Part shown: positions 17,618 to 25,515 of the stretch, in pieces | Layout: each line of letters starts with the position of its first letter | How positions within the stretch are numbered: the first letter of the stretch is position 1 | DNA from: Streptomyces formicae | GTDB taxonomy: Bacteria; Actinomycetota; Actinomycetes; Streptomycetales; Streptomycetaceae | Assembly: GCF_002556545.1 (NCBI RefSeq) | Contig: NZ_CP022685.1 | Span: 7,790,001 to 7,854,000, forward strand | DNA length: 64,000 bases | Reading direction: 5' to 3' | The notes under the pieces: generated by a model | Seen by the model: the letters and a program-made list of their open reading frames with translations, nothing else | Databases searched by the model: none | What the model was told of the DNA's origin: nothing | Made by a program: the position numbers and the translations under genes

Positions 17618-18238
17618 TCAGTGCTGCGGTGAGGTCGCGGGCGTCGCGGGGGCGGTCCAGCCGGGCGTGCGCCCGAGTGCCGCGAGGGCCAGGTCGAGCG
17701 TGGCGGCGCCGCGGGCCGGGGGCAGGGCGGGGTCGAACTGCGCCCCGGGGCCGAGCCTGCGGTCGTCGTCGGGCACCCGCAGGGCGAAGACGAGCGCGGC
17801 CTCGGCGACGTCGTCGCCGAAGCGCGGGTCGATGCCGAGGGCCCGCGCCACGTCCCAGCCGTGCACGACGTAGTCGAGGAAGTGGAACCCGATCGCGACC
17901 GAGGCCGGGAAGGTGGTCGTGGTGCTGATCTCCGGGATGGCGAACTCGCTGGTGAGTACGCCGGGTCGGGCGAAGGCTTCGAGGACGTCGTCGGCGGCGG
18001 CGCGGTAGGTCTTCACCGGGTCGTCGCCGAGGTCGGCGGGCCGCCAGGCGGAGAGGTCCGCGCCGCCGCCCGAGGCGGCCGCCGCGAAGCCGATGTGCTG
18101 GCCCGCCATGTGGGCCACCAGTTCGCGGAGGTTCCAGTTCGCACACGGGGTGGGGGCCGCCCAGTCCTCGGGCGACGCCTGTTCCAGGATGCGTACGGTC
18201 TCCAGCACTGCCGTCCGGTCGAGCTTCCGGATGTCCAT
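17618..18238 (-). CDS. DinB-like metal-binding protein, mycothiol-dependent maleylpyruvate isomerase family (TIGR03086-like)
   Basis: A 206-aa four-helix protein. NWNLRELVAHMAGQH near residue 40 and FHLDYVVHGWDVA-like residues (HFLDYVVHGWD) near 125 supply the His metal ligands of the family. Members bind a divalent metal and often use mycothiol; exact reactions are mostly unknown. It is the first gene of the leftward acyl cassette and lies directly after a copy of the shared operator motif, so it is co-regulated with the cluster. Its job is unclear, perhaps thiol adduct handling or self-protection. Confidence 0.78.
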   Translation of the reverse strand: MDIRKLDRTAVLETVRILEQASPEDWAAPTPCANWNLRELVAHMAGQHIGFAAAASGGGADLSAWRPADLGDDPVKTYRAAADDVLEAFARPGVLTSEFAIPEISTTTTFPASVAIGFHFLDYVVHGWDVARALGIDPRFGDDVAEAALVFALRVPDDDRRLGPGAQFDPALPPARGAATLDLALAALGRTPGWTAPATPATSPQH

Positions 18239-18274
18239 GCGGATCCTTTCGGCGGGGAGCGCGGCCAGAAAAAC

Positions 18275-18302
18275 AATAGCACGACCGTACGTTTAGTTAT
18301 TG
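18275..18302 (-). promoter_or_regulatory. Cluster operator motif, copy A
   Basis: The segment contains AGCACGACCGTACGTTTAGTT, which matches the motif found upstream of the other transcription units (21.44-21.50, 36.05 and 63.82-63.89 kb). It lies 37 bases upstream of the 18238 start, where the promoter of the leftward acyl cassette should be. The TetR protein encoded nearby is the likely binder (inference). Confidence 0.65.
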
Positions 18303-18313
18303 GGGAAAAAGAG

Positions 18314-18353
18314 GGCCGAGGGGCCGGGACCAGCAGGTCCCGGCCCCTCGGCC
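18314..18353 (-). terminator. Strong intrinsic terminator after the aminotransferase gene
   Basis: A perfect 18-bp stem (GGCCGAGGGGCCGGGACC and its complement) with the 4-base loop AGCA, followed on the minus strand by CTCTTTTTCCCC. It ends the tetR-esterase-aminotransferase transcript just before the promoter of the acyl cassette. Confidence 0.88.
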
Positions 18354-18382
18354 TGTTGCTTCGCGGCGCCTTCCGTGAGGCG

Positions 18383-19726
18383 CTATCCGGCCGCCTCCGC
18401 GGCCTGATCGGTGATGAACGCGGCCAGCCTGCCGATCCCCTCGGTGATCTCGTCCATGCTCAGCGAGGAGCAGGAGAGCCGGAGTTGACGGTCGCCGCCG
18501 CCGTCCAGGTAGAAGTCGCCCATCGGCGTCCAGAGCACGCCGTAGGCGCGGGCGGAGCATTCGAGGGCCTTGGTGTCGGCCACGAACGGGACGCGTACGA
18601 CGAGGAAGAAGCCGCCGTCGGGACGGTTCCACTCGACCCCGAGCTCCTGCCTGCGCTCGGCGGGGAAGTGCCGTTCCAGCTCCGCGAGGAGGGCGTTGAG
18701 GTTGCCGCGGTAGTAGTCGATGGCTGCCGCGTTGGCCTCGCGGAGCCGGTAGCCCGACTCGACGAGGAGCCCGCCGATGACGGCCTGGCTGATGGCCGAC
18801 GTGTTCACCGTCGTCATGCTCTTGATCTTGGACAGCTGGTCGGCGAGCAGCGTGCGCTCGCCCGTCGGGCCCACCACCTCCTGGTCGGCCACCACATAGC
18901 CGACGCGCGCGCCGGGCAGCGCGGTCTTGGAGAACGACCCCAGGTGCAGGACGCGGCGCTCGCGGTCCAGGGCCTTGAGGGTGGGCCGCGCGGACCCCTC
19001 GCGCACGAAGAACCCGTACGGATCGTCCTCGAGGACCAGCAGGTCCTCCTGGGCGGCGATCTCCAGGAGCCGTTCGCGGGCCGCGACGGTCATGCTCGCG
19101 CCGGACGGGTTGGCGAAGTCCGGCACCACGTACAGGGCGCGCGGCCGTCCGCCCTCGGCCCTGATCTCGCGCACGGCGGCGAGGATCGCGTCGGGGTCGG
19201 GGCCCGCGGCGCCCTCCGTCACCGGACGCACCGCGATGTCGAGCAGCCGCGCGGCGCCGGTCACCCCGACGTAGCAGGGCGAGCTGACGAGCAGCGTGTC
19301 CTCGGGCCGTGCGAACAGCGCGCGCAGGGAGAGCAGCATCGCCTCCTGGCAGCCGGTGGTCACCACCACCGACTCCGGACTCACGTGGATGTCCTCGTCG
19401 TTGGCGAGGGTGCGGGCGATGAGGTCGTGGATGACGCCGTTGGTGCGTCCGTACTGGAAGAGCTGGGTGCGCACCTGGTCGCGGGACCAGCCGCGCTCCT
19501 GCTCCAAGTGGTCGGAGTAGGACCGCAGGTGGCGCGCGAGGTCCTCCGGCTCGAACGTGCCCTCGGACGGCCTGCCCGGTGCGAAGGAGATGGCCTCGGG
19601 GAAGCGGGCGACGACCTCGTTGAGGAAGTTCATCGCGTCCAGCACCGGATCGGTGAGCGAGCCGTGCAGCTCGCCGAGGTCGAGCGCCCCCGACGCGGTG
19701 TGCGCGGGAGTGGTGGTGTCTGCCAT
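18383..19726 (-). CDS. hpgT: HpgT-type PLP aminotransferase (4-hydroxyphenylglycine formation)
   Basis: A 447-aa fold-type I (MocR/2-aminoadipate-like) aminotransferase. Motifs: GELHGSLTDPVLDAMNFLNE at the N-terminus, which I associate with HpgT proteins, then SFAPGRPSEGTF, FQYGRTNG, VVTTGCQEA, EDDPYGFF, and the Schiff-base Lys in LGSFSKTALPGARVGY near residue 260. HpgT converts 4-hydroxyphenylglyoxylate to 4-hydroxyphenylglycine. The HmaS, Hmo and prephenate dehydrogenase genes needed for the rest of that route are all in this window, which supports the assignment. It is downstream of, and probably co-transcribed with, the esterase and tetR genes. Confidence 0.82.
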   Translation of the reverse strand: MADTTTPAHTASGALDLGELHGSLTDPVLDAMNFLNEVVARFPEAISFAPGRPSEGTFEPEDLARHLRSYSDHLEQERGWSRDQVRTQLFQYGRTNGVIHDLIARTLANDEDIHVSPESVVVTTGCQEAMLLSLRALFARPEDTLLVSSPCYVGVTGAARLLDIAVRPVTEGAAGPDPDAILAAVREIRAEGGRPRALYVVPDFANPSGASMTVAARERLLEIAAQEDLLVLEDDPYGFFVREGSARPTLKALDRERRVLHLGSFSKTALPGARVGYVVADQEVVGPTGERTLLADQLSKIKSMTTVNTSAISQAVIGGLLVESGYRLREANAAAIDYYRGNLNALLAELERHFPAERRQELGVEWNRPDGGFFLVVRVPFVADTKALECSARAYGVLWTPMGDFYLDGGGDRQLRLSCSSLSMDEITEGIGRLAAFITDQAAEAAG

Positions 19727-19730
19727 GGGA

Positions 19731-20681
19731 TCAGCCTTCCGTGGTGGCACCGGCGAAGGCGGTACGCAGATAGGTGGCGGCCTGCTCGATCGCGCGGCGG
19801 CCCGCGTCCAGGGTCCCCGCCATGGCGAAGAAGCCGTGCGCCACGCCCGGGTAGCGGGTCGCCTCGACGCGCACGCCGCTCGCCCGCAGGCGCTCGGCGT
19901 ACTGCTCGCCCTCGTCACGCAGTGGATCGTACTCCGCGGTGATCACCAGGGCCGGGGGGAGGCCGGTGTGGTCGGGGGCCCGCAGCGGGGAGACGCGGGG
20001 GTCGGCGCCGTCGTCGGGCGAGGCCAGGTAGTTGTCCCAGTACCACTGCACGGACTTGTCGTTGAAGAGCAGCGGATCGGTGTTCTCGCGGCGCGACGCG
20101 GTGTCGGCGAGGTAGTCCGTGTTGGGGTAGACGAGCAGCTGGGCCAGGATGTCGGGCCCCTTGGCGTCGCGCGCCATGAGCGAGACCACCGCGGCGAGGT
20201 TGCCGCCCGCGCTGTCGCCGCCGACCGCCACCCGCGCGCCGTCACCGCCGAACCGCCCCGCGTGCTCGACCGCCCAGCGCACGCCCGCGAGGCAGTCCTG
20301 CGGCGCGGCGGGGAACTTGTGCTCGGGCGCGAGGCGGTAGCCCACGGCGATGGTGAGGCACCCCGCGGCGTTGGCCAGGCTGCGGCAGATCGCGTCACTG
20401 GTCGCGATGGAGCCGAGCGTCCAGCCGCCGCCGAAGAAGTAGACGAGCACCGGCAGCGGGCCCTCGCCCGCGGGCCGGTAGACGCGCACGGGCAGCGGCC
20501 CCGCCGGTCCGGGTATCGACTCGTCGGTCACCTCCGCCACCTGCTCGGGAGTGCCCGAATCGGCCTGGATGGCGGCGAGATCGGCTGCCCGCGCCTCCTC
20601 CAGGGTCATCGTGTAGAGGGGGCGGGCCCCCTGCTCCGCGCGCTGGTCGTACAGCGCCTGGAGTTGTGGATCGAATGCCAT
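19731..20681 (-). CDS. Alpha/beta hydrolase, hormone-sensitive-lipase (esterase) family
   Basis: A 316-aa esterase-like protein. Motifs: VYFFGGGWTLGS (oxyanion loop; the first residue of the usual HGGG is Phe here), GGDSAGGNLAA (nucleophile Ser near 160), EYDPLRDEG (Asp) and HGFFAM (His near 287). The catalytic triad is complete. It lies 4 bases before the aminotransferase gene. Possible roles are release or deacylation of a pathway intermediate or resistance; the substrate is unknown. Confidence 0.85.
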   Translation of the reverse strand: MAFDPQLQALYDQRAEQGARPLYTMTLEEARAADLAAIQADSGTPEQVAEVTDESIPGPAGPLPVRVYRPAGEGPLPVLVYFFGGGWTLGSIATSDAICRSLANAAGCLTIAVGYRLAPEHKFPAAPQDCLAGVRWAVEHAGRFGGDGARVAVGGDSAGGNLAAVVSLMARDAKGPDILAQLLVYPNTDYLADTASRRENTDPLLFNDKSVQWYWDNYLASPDDGADPRVSPLRAPDHTGLPPALVITAEYDPLRDEGEQYAERLRASGVRVEATRYPGVAHGFFAMAGTLDAGRRAIEQAATYLRTAFAGATTEG

Positions 20682-20726
20682 GGTGCCTCCGGACCAGGGC
20701 CGCGGTCCGGCGGACCGCGGTGGGGT

Positions 20727-21371
20727 TCAAGGTGTGTCGGGCAGCAGGGACGGTTCCGTCGAGACGTCGCGGAGACGGTTCAGGATGCCCTCGGCCGCTC
20801 TGGCGTAGCAGGTGAAGTTGGAGTGCAGTACGGATTCGGAGTTGGCCATCTCGAGCAGAGCGACCAGCTCGAAGGCGAGTTGGGGGATGTCGGTGTCGTC
20901 GCGTACCTCGCCCGCCTTCCTCGCCTCCTCGATCGTCTGCTCAAGATATTTGAACCAGCTGCCGTGTGCGCCGGCGACCGTGTCGTGCACCTTGCCCTCG
21001 CGTGCGTCGTACTCGGCGGAGACCGAGTAGAAGAAGCAGCCGCCGGGGAAGACCCGCTGCTCGGAGTAGGTGAGCCAGCTGGTGGTCAGGCTCCACAACC
21101 GGCGGATTCCGGCGGGCAGTTCGCGGTTCGGCTGGACGACGTACTCGATGTAGATCTTGATGGCGGCGCGCACGGTCGCCAGTTGCAGCTCTTCCTTCGA
21201 GCCGAAGAGGGCGAAGACTCCGCTCTTGCTGAGCTTGAGTTCACCTGCCAGACGCCCCAGTGACAGCCCTTCGAGGCCTTCCACCGATGCGATCTCCACG
21301 GCGCGCCGCAGAATCAACTGCCGGGTCTGGTTTCCGCGTGCGATCCGCCCATCGGTGCGGGTCGTGGTCAC
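20727..21371 (-). CDS. TetR-family transcriptional regulator
   Basis: A 214-aa regulator. The N-terminal helix-turn-helix is at about residues 28-50 (EGLSLGRLAGELKLSKSGVF followed by ALFGSKEEL). The C-terminal ligand domain contains PGGCFFYSVSAEYD and an all-helical remainder. The GTG start at 21371 follows AGGAGG. It is the only clear regulator gene inside the cluster and is divergent from the oxidase gene, with two copies of the shared operator motif between them. It should repress itself and the other transcription units that carry the motif. Confidence 0.88.
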   Translation of the reverse strand: MTTTRTDGRIARGNQTRQLILRRAVEIASVEGLEGLSLGRLAGELKLSKSGVFALFGSKEELQLATVRAAIKIYIEYVVQPNRELPAGIRRLWSLTTSWLTYSEQRVFPGGCFFYSVSAEYDAREGKVHDTVAGAHGSWFKYLEQTIEEARKAGEVRDDTDIPQLAFELVALLEMANSESVLHSNFTCYARAAEGILNRLRDVSTEPSLLPDTP

Positions 21372-21436
21372 GCACCACCTCCTCAATCTCCCTGCTCGGG
21401 GGGTCGGTGTCCCAGCGGCCGAGATGCACACCCTAC

Positions 21437-21460
21437 TAAGTGGACGACCGTGCGGACATT
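21437..21460. promoter_or_regulatory. Weaker copy (B1) of the cluster operator motif
   Basis: TGGACGACCGTGCGGACATT shares the ACGACCGTGCG core with the better copy 35 bases away but lacks the TTTAGTT part. It lies in the divergent tetR/oxidase promoter region. Confidence 0.4.
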
Positions 21461-21476
21461 GTGCAAGAGTACAGTT

Positions 21477-21502
21477 ACTGTACGGCCGTGCGTTTAGTTT
21501 GG
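21477..21502. promoter_or_regulatory. Cluster operator motif, copy B2
   Basis: ACTGTACGGCCGTGCGTTTA followed by GTTTG matches the motif ACGACCGTNCGTTTAGTT at nearly all positions. It is in the 165-base divergent region between tetR and the alpha-hydroxyacid oxidase gene, the expected site of autoregulation. Confidence 0.65.
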
Positions 21503-21536
21503 TGCGCGGGTTGAGTGAGTACGGGGGAGACGAAGA

Positions 21537-22616
21537 GTGGCGGCGCTGACGTTGCGCGAGTACCGGGCCGAGGCCGAGGGGCGGCTTCCCGCTCCCGTGT
21601 GGGACTTCCTCGAAGGGGGCAGCGGCACCGAGTCGATGCTCTCGGCGGGACGGGCCGCGCTCGACCGGATCAGGCTCCGCCCCCGCTGTCTCGTGGACGT
21701 CTCCGTGTGCGACCCCGGCGTCACCCTGCTCGGCTCGCGCCTCGCCGCGCCGCTGGGCATCGCGCCCATGGCGTACCACCAACTGGCGCACCCCGAGGGC
21801 GAGGTGGCGACCGCGCGGGCGGCCGGTGCGGCGGGTGCGCTGCTCACGGTCAGCATCTTCGCGAGCCGCACCCTGGAGGACATCGCCGCTGCGGCGAGCG
21901 GTCCCCTGTGGCTCCAGCTGTACTGGCTCAGACGGCGGGAGACGCTCGTCGAGCTGGTGCGGCGGGCGGAGGACGCCGGTTACCAGGCGCTGGTCCTGAC
22001 CGTCGACGCGCCGCGTGTGGCGTACCGGCCGAGGGACGCGCGCAACGGTTTCGCCGTCCCCGGGGGCATCCGCGCGGTGAATGTCGACGCCGCCGTCATG
22101 TCCGCGTCCCACGGGGGAGCGGCGGGCGAGTCGGCCATTGCGCGGCATTCCAAGGAGCAATTTGACGCCTCCATTACCTGGAGGGACCTTGCCTGGCTCC
22201 GCGAGCGCACTTCGCTGCCGCTCGTATTGAAGGGCGTCCTCGCGCCCGAGGATGCCGAGCTGGCCGTCGAATACGGCGTCGACGCGCTTGTCGTCTCCAA
22301 TCACGGGGGCCGTCAGCTCGATTTCGCGATCCCGGCGGCCGATGCGCTTCCGGAGATCGTCGATGCGGTGGGCGGACGGTGCCGTCTGATCCTCGACGGG
22401 TCCATCCGGTACGGCGCGGATATCGCGAAGGCGCTCTGTCTGGGCGCCGACGCGGTATTCGTGGGGCGCCCCGCGCTATGGGGACTCGCGCACTCCGGAA
22501 GCGCCGGCGTCGCCGACGTGCTCCGGGTGCTGCTGGATGAGTTCGAAGAAGTGATGGCGCTCATGGGGGCGCCGCGAGTGGGGGACTTCGGGAATTCAGG
22601 AATTGTTCATCATTGA
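21537..22616 (+). CDS. hmo: FMN-dependent alpha-hydroxyacid oxidase, probable 4-hydroxymandelate oxidase
   Basis: A 359-aa member of the lactate/glycolate/mandelate oxidase family with a TIM-barrel flavin domain. GIAPMAYHQLAHPEGE is the usual FMN strand, LKGVLAPEDAE carries the flavin Lys, and VVSNHGGRQLDF carries the catalytic His and Arg near residue 260. With HmaS and HpgT in the same cluster it should oxidise 4-hydroxymandelate to 4-hydroxyphenylglyoxylate. The start is a GTG at 21537. The last third of the gene uses more A/T at third positions than its neighbours, as does the spacer that follows. Confidence 0.85.
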   Translation: MAALTLREYRAEAEGRLPAPVWDFLEGGSGTESMLSAGRAALDRIRLRPRCLVDVSVCDPGVTLLGSRLAAPLGIAPMAYHQLAHPEGEVATARAAGAAGALLTVSIFASRTLEDIAAAASGPLWLQLYWLRRRETLVELVRRAEDAGYQALVLTVDAPRVAYRPRDARNGFAVPGGIRAVNVDAAVMSASHGGAAGESAIARHSKEQFDASITWRDLAWLRERTSLPLVLKGVLAPEDAELAVEYGVDALVVSNHGGRQLDFAIPAADALPEIVDAVGGRCRLILDGSIRYGADIAKALCLGADAVFVGRPALWGLAHSGSAGVADVLRVLLDEFEEVMALMGAPRVGDFGNSGIVHH

Positions 22617-22642
22617 ACTGACGATTTGAACGATTCAATCGA

Positions 22643-22677
22643 TTCCCATTCACCGGATTCATCGAGGTGAATGGGAA
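22643..22677 (+). terminator. Long hairpin after the oxidase gene
   Basis: A perfect 12-bp stem (TTCCCATTCACC / GGTGAATGGGAA) with an 11-base loop, 26 bases after the hmo stop. A second, smaller hairpin (AAAACGG / CCGTTTT) lies at 22692-22714 and ends with a short T-run. Together they probably end the hmo transcript. Confidence 0.6.
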
Positions 22678-22721
22678 CATCGGCATGCCGAAAAACGGAA
22701 TGATGAACCGTTTTGGCAGCC

Positions 22722-22735
22722 CTACTTGCAAGTAG
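22722..22735. promoter_or_regulatory. Perfect 14-bp palindrome in AT-rich spacer
   Basis: CTACTTGCAAGTAG is perfectly self-complementary and lies in an unusually AT-rich spacer (about 22617-22906) before the 22907 ligase gene. The spacer holds no convincing gene. The palindrome could be an operator for the ligase promoter; it does not resemble the TetR-associated motif, so another regulator would be involved. Confidence 0.45.
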
Positions 22736-22906
22736 TAATTTAACAGAAATCATCTCTTGATTACTCGATGGTAGTAAGTAACGATGGAGGCGTCGCCGAG
22801 GGAATAACGGTGGATCTGACACCGAGGGGCTGGGGCGACTACCTACCCGACCTGTCTTTGGACAGTGTTGTCAGCAAAGCGTTCGGGTTGTTCGTTGGGG
22901 ATTTAG

Positions 22907-24328
22907 ATGGGTGGGATTCCAATGGGGGAAACGGCACCGAAAAGGTGCACCGAGGGCGCCTGGGTCGATGACATATTGCTCCAGGGCGACGGGAGGGATG
23001 TCGCCCTGCACCTGGGCGAGGCCGTGAGCCGCGCGGAACTCCGCGAGCTCGTCGCCGCCGAACAGGCCCGCTACCAAGCGGCGGGACTCGTCGCGGGAGG
23101 CGTGGTCGCGGTGCGGCTGCCGCCCTCGCTCGGCTGTATCGTCGCGATGCTCGCCGGATGGCGCGCGGGGGCCCAAGTGGCCCTGCTCGACTACCGGTTG
23201 ACCACCCACGAGGTGGGCAAGGCCGTCGCGCGGCTGACACCGCAGCTGGTCGTCGAGCCGGTCGCCGACGTGAGCGGGACGCTCCGCGGCTTCTTCGACG
23301 TCACCACCCGCGTCACCCCCCTGCGCACCGGCCGCCCGGCCGCCTCGCAGCACATCCTGCTCCAGCTCAGCTCGGGCTCCACGGGCCCCTCCAAGGTCAT
23401 CGGCAGGACCGTGGGCAGCCTCCTCGCGGAGATCGACCGGTACGGCCAGCTCGACGGCTTCCCGCACCGGGGCGAACGCACCGTCGTGCTCGCCTCGATC
23501 GTCCACGTGCTCGGCCTGGTCGGCGGCCTCCTCTACGGCCTGGCGAGCGGGACCCAGGTGGTCCTGCCCGCGCGCCAGACGGTCGACGGCATCCTCAAGG
23601 CCGTCGCCGCGGGCGACGAGCCGACGACCGTCCTCGGCGTCCCCTCGCAGGCGGCGGTCCTCGCCGCCGCACAGAACCCGCCCCGGCTGCCCCAGTTGCG
23701 CCGCATGATCACCGGCGGCGAGCTCGTCAGGCCCGACGTCTGGGAGCGGTTCACCCACGGCTACGACGCGGAGCTCGGCGTCATGTACGGCATGACCGAG
23801 GCCGGTGTCATCGCCGCGGACCTCACCGGAGCCACCCGCCCCGGCCTGACCCCCGCCCCCGGCATGCGGGTCCGCGTCGAGGAGGGCGAGATCCTGCTCG
23901 GGCTGCCCGAATCCCCGTACGTGGGCCCCTCCGACCCCACCCGGTTCGTCGACGGCTGGCTGCGCACCAAGGACGCGGGCAGCTTCGACGACGCCACCGG
24001 ACTGCTCACGGTGCTCGGCCGGCTCGACTCGCAGGTGTCCGTCGGCGGGCTCAAGGTGGACCTCTCGGAAGTCGAGGCGTCCATCAGCGCCCTGCCCGGC
24101 ATCACCGGCGCCGTGGTCGTCCAGGGCACCGGCATCGAAGCCTTCGTGATGGTCGAGGAGCGTGCCGTCTTCGACGGCCTCGCCGACTGTCTCGCCGCGC
24201 GCCTCGCCCCCTACAAGCGGCCGCGCACCCTGCACGTGCTGCCCGAACTCCCCCGCACCGCGACCGGCAAGCCCGTGCGCAACGCCGACGTCCTCCGCGC
24301 CGCCGCGCGGTCGGCCGCCGGTGTGTGA
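22907..24328 (+). CDS. AMP-dependent acyl/aryl ligase (short form)
   Basis: A 473-aa ANL-superfamily ligase. P-loop LSSGSTGPSKVIGRT is near residue 155, VMYGMTEAG near 290, and the C-terminal TATGKPVRN carries the catalytic Lys. It is clearly related in length and motifs (SGSTGxxKxIGRT, GGLKVDL-EVE) to the ligase at 49622. Substrate is unknown; loading an aryl or acyl acid on a discrete ACP is likely, and a diazotase role like that reported for CreM-type ligases cannot be excluded. Start 22907 or the ATG 15 bases later are both possible. Confidence 0.8.
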   Translation: MGGIPMGETAPKRCTEGAWVDDILLQGDGRDVALHLGEAVSRAELRELVAAEQARYQAAGLVAGGVVAVRLPPSLGCIVAMLAGWRAGAQVALLDYRLTTHEVGKAVARLTPQLVVEPVADVSGTLRGFFDVTTRVTPLRTGRPAASQHILLQLSSGSTGPSKVIGRTVGSLLAEIDRYGQLDGFPHRGERTVVLASIVHVLGLVGGLLYGLASGTQVVLPARQTVDGILKAVAAGDEPTTVLGVPSQAAVLAAAQNPPRLPQLRRMITGGELVRPDVWERFTHGYDAELGVMYGMTEAGVIAADLTGATRPGLTPAPGMRVRVEEGEILLGLPESPYVGPSDPTRFVDGWLRTKDAGSFDDATGLLTVLGRLDSQVSVGGLKVDLSEVEASISALPGITGAVVVQGTGIEAFVMVEERAVFDGLADCLAARLAPYKRPRTLHVLPELPRTATGKPVRNADVLRAAARSAAGV

Positions 24329-24333
24329 CCGGC

Positions 24334-25038
24334 TCAGCCGAGCTCCGTCGGGGACACCTCGCGTACGTCGAGACGGACATCGCGACGTACACCGAGACGG
24401 ACATCCGGACGCACGTCGTCGGCGCACGAGGCACCCCCGGTGCCCCCGTGCAGCGCGACACCGATGACGTGCCGCCCGCCGCCCACCACGACAGCCGCGG
24501 ACACGACACCCGGATCACCGGGCAGCCGCCGCGGCGCCGACAGAGTGCCGTCCCGAGGCGGCCACTGCCCGGGCAACGGCACCCGGCGGCTCATGCCGCC
24601 CCGCCGCAGGCCCTGGCCGAGCGCCTTGCCGACCGACTCCTTCTGCGTCCACAGCCACAAGAACGCCACTGACTGATCGTCCTCGGGCAGTGCCGTGACC
24701 CACGCCGCCTCGGCGGGGTCCAGCCACGCGCGGGACATCGCCGCGGCGCGCAGTCGCCGCACCACTTCCACATCCACACCCACGGGGGCAAGGCCGGTCA
24801 CCGCGACGGCCAGCGCCCCGCGAGCGTGAGTGACGCTGACGTGCAGCGACTTGCCGGCACCGCCCAGTACCGGGCGGCCCCCGGCCTCGTGCTCCAACCA
24901 GATCTCGGACGGCGCGACACCCATCAGGCCGGCCGCGGCCCGCACCACCAAGGTGTGCGCCTTGCGCCGCTCGTCGCCGTCCGTGGTGCACCACAGCACC
25001 GTCACCGTGTCCGGGGAACCGCCCGGATGCCTGTCCAT
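24334..25038 (-). CDS. Sfp-type 4'-phosphopantetheinyl transferase
   Basis: A 234-aa PPTase that should activate NRPS and PKS carrier proteins. The magnesium motif GVDVEVVR is near residue 93 and the WTQKESVGKALGQG motif near 145. The last ~30 residues are an odd repetitive tail of alternating Asp-Val-Arg (DVRxDVRLxVRRDVRLDVR). The gene is inverted inside a rightward block: it converges with the ligase (5 bases apart) and diverges from the ACP gene with only 18 bases between start codons. Confidence 0.87.
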   Translation of the reverse strand: MDRHPGGSPDTVTVLWCTTDGDERRKAHTLVVRAAAGLMGVAPSEIWLEHEAGGRPVLGGAGKSLHVSVTHARGALAVAVTGLAPVGVDVEVVRRLRAAAMSRAWLDPAEAAWVTALPEDDQSVAFLWLWTQKESVGKALGQGLRRGGMSRRVPLPGQWPPRDGTLSAPRRLPGDPGVVSAAVVVGGGRHVIGVALHGGTGGASCADDVRPDVRLGVRRDVRLDVREVSPTELG

Positions 25039-25056
25039 GAAGAGGGAGTCAATCAA

Positions 25057-25323
25057 ATGTCCGCTGAGGTTGAGAAGTTCATCATCGAGGCCCTCCAGAA
25101 CATGAACTACGACGTTTCCGACGTAACCGGCGAGACCCCGCTCGGCCCGGCGGGTCTCGACCTCGAGTCCCTCTCCGTCGCGGAGATAGCCATCCAGGTC
25201 GAGGACACGTACGGCGTGAAGTTCGAGGAGGACGAGATGGAGACCGTCGCGCTCCTGACCGTCTCCGGCCTGGTCAAGGAGATCGTCGAGCGCGCGTCCG
25301 CCTCCGCGGCGACGGCCGGGTGA
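25057..25323 (+). CDS. Acyl carrier protein
   Basis: An 88-aa ACP. The phosphopantetheine Ser is in GLDLESLSVAEI (residue ~38), and the acidic FEEDEMETV helix is typical of type II FAS/PKS ACPs. A GAGGGAG lies just upstream. It precedes an AMP ligase and a ketosynthase, so these three may act together. Confidence 0.9.
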   Translation: MSAEVEKFIIEALQNMNYDVSDVTGETPLGPAGLDLESLSVAEIAIQVEDTYGVKFEEDEMETVALLTVSGLVKEIVERASASAATAG

Positions 25324-25403
25324 GCCCACGCACCGTCCTGGCACGCCGGGCGATCCCTTCCCGCCCCGGTGCCCACGGCAGCGGGCGGGAGGGAGTGTCC
25401 CGC

Positions 25404-25450
25404 GCCCGGTGAGCGAGGCGGGCCGACGCGCCCGCGCCTCGCTCGCCTCG
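25404..25450 (+). terminator. GC-rich imperfect hairpin between ACP and ligase genes
   Basis: GCGAGGCGGGC pairs with GCCCGCGCCTCGC with a small bulge, in the 192-base gap after the ACP stop. It could be an attenuating or processing hairpin. The rest of the gap holds no gene that I can support. Confidence 0.35.
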
Positions 25451-25515
25451 CCCACCTCGCTCACCCAGCGTCCGTACGCCAAGAGCACGATCCAGATGAG
25501 TGGAGACACCGGGGA

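Noticed and set aside
22768..22971. Small open frame before the 22907 ligase
   Set aside because: It has no good ribosome site, overlaps the ligase start and shows no codon bias typical of the genome.
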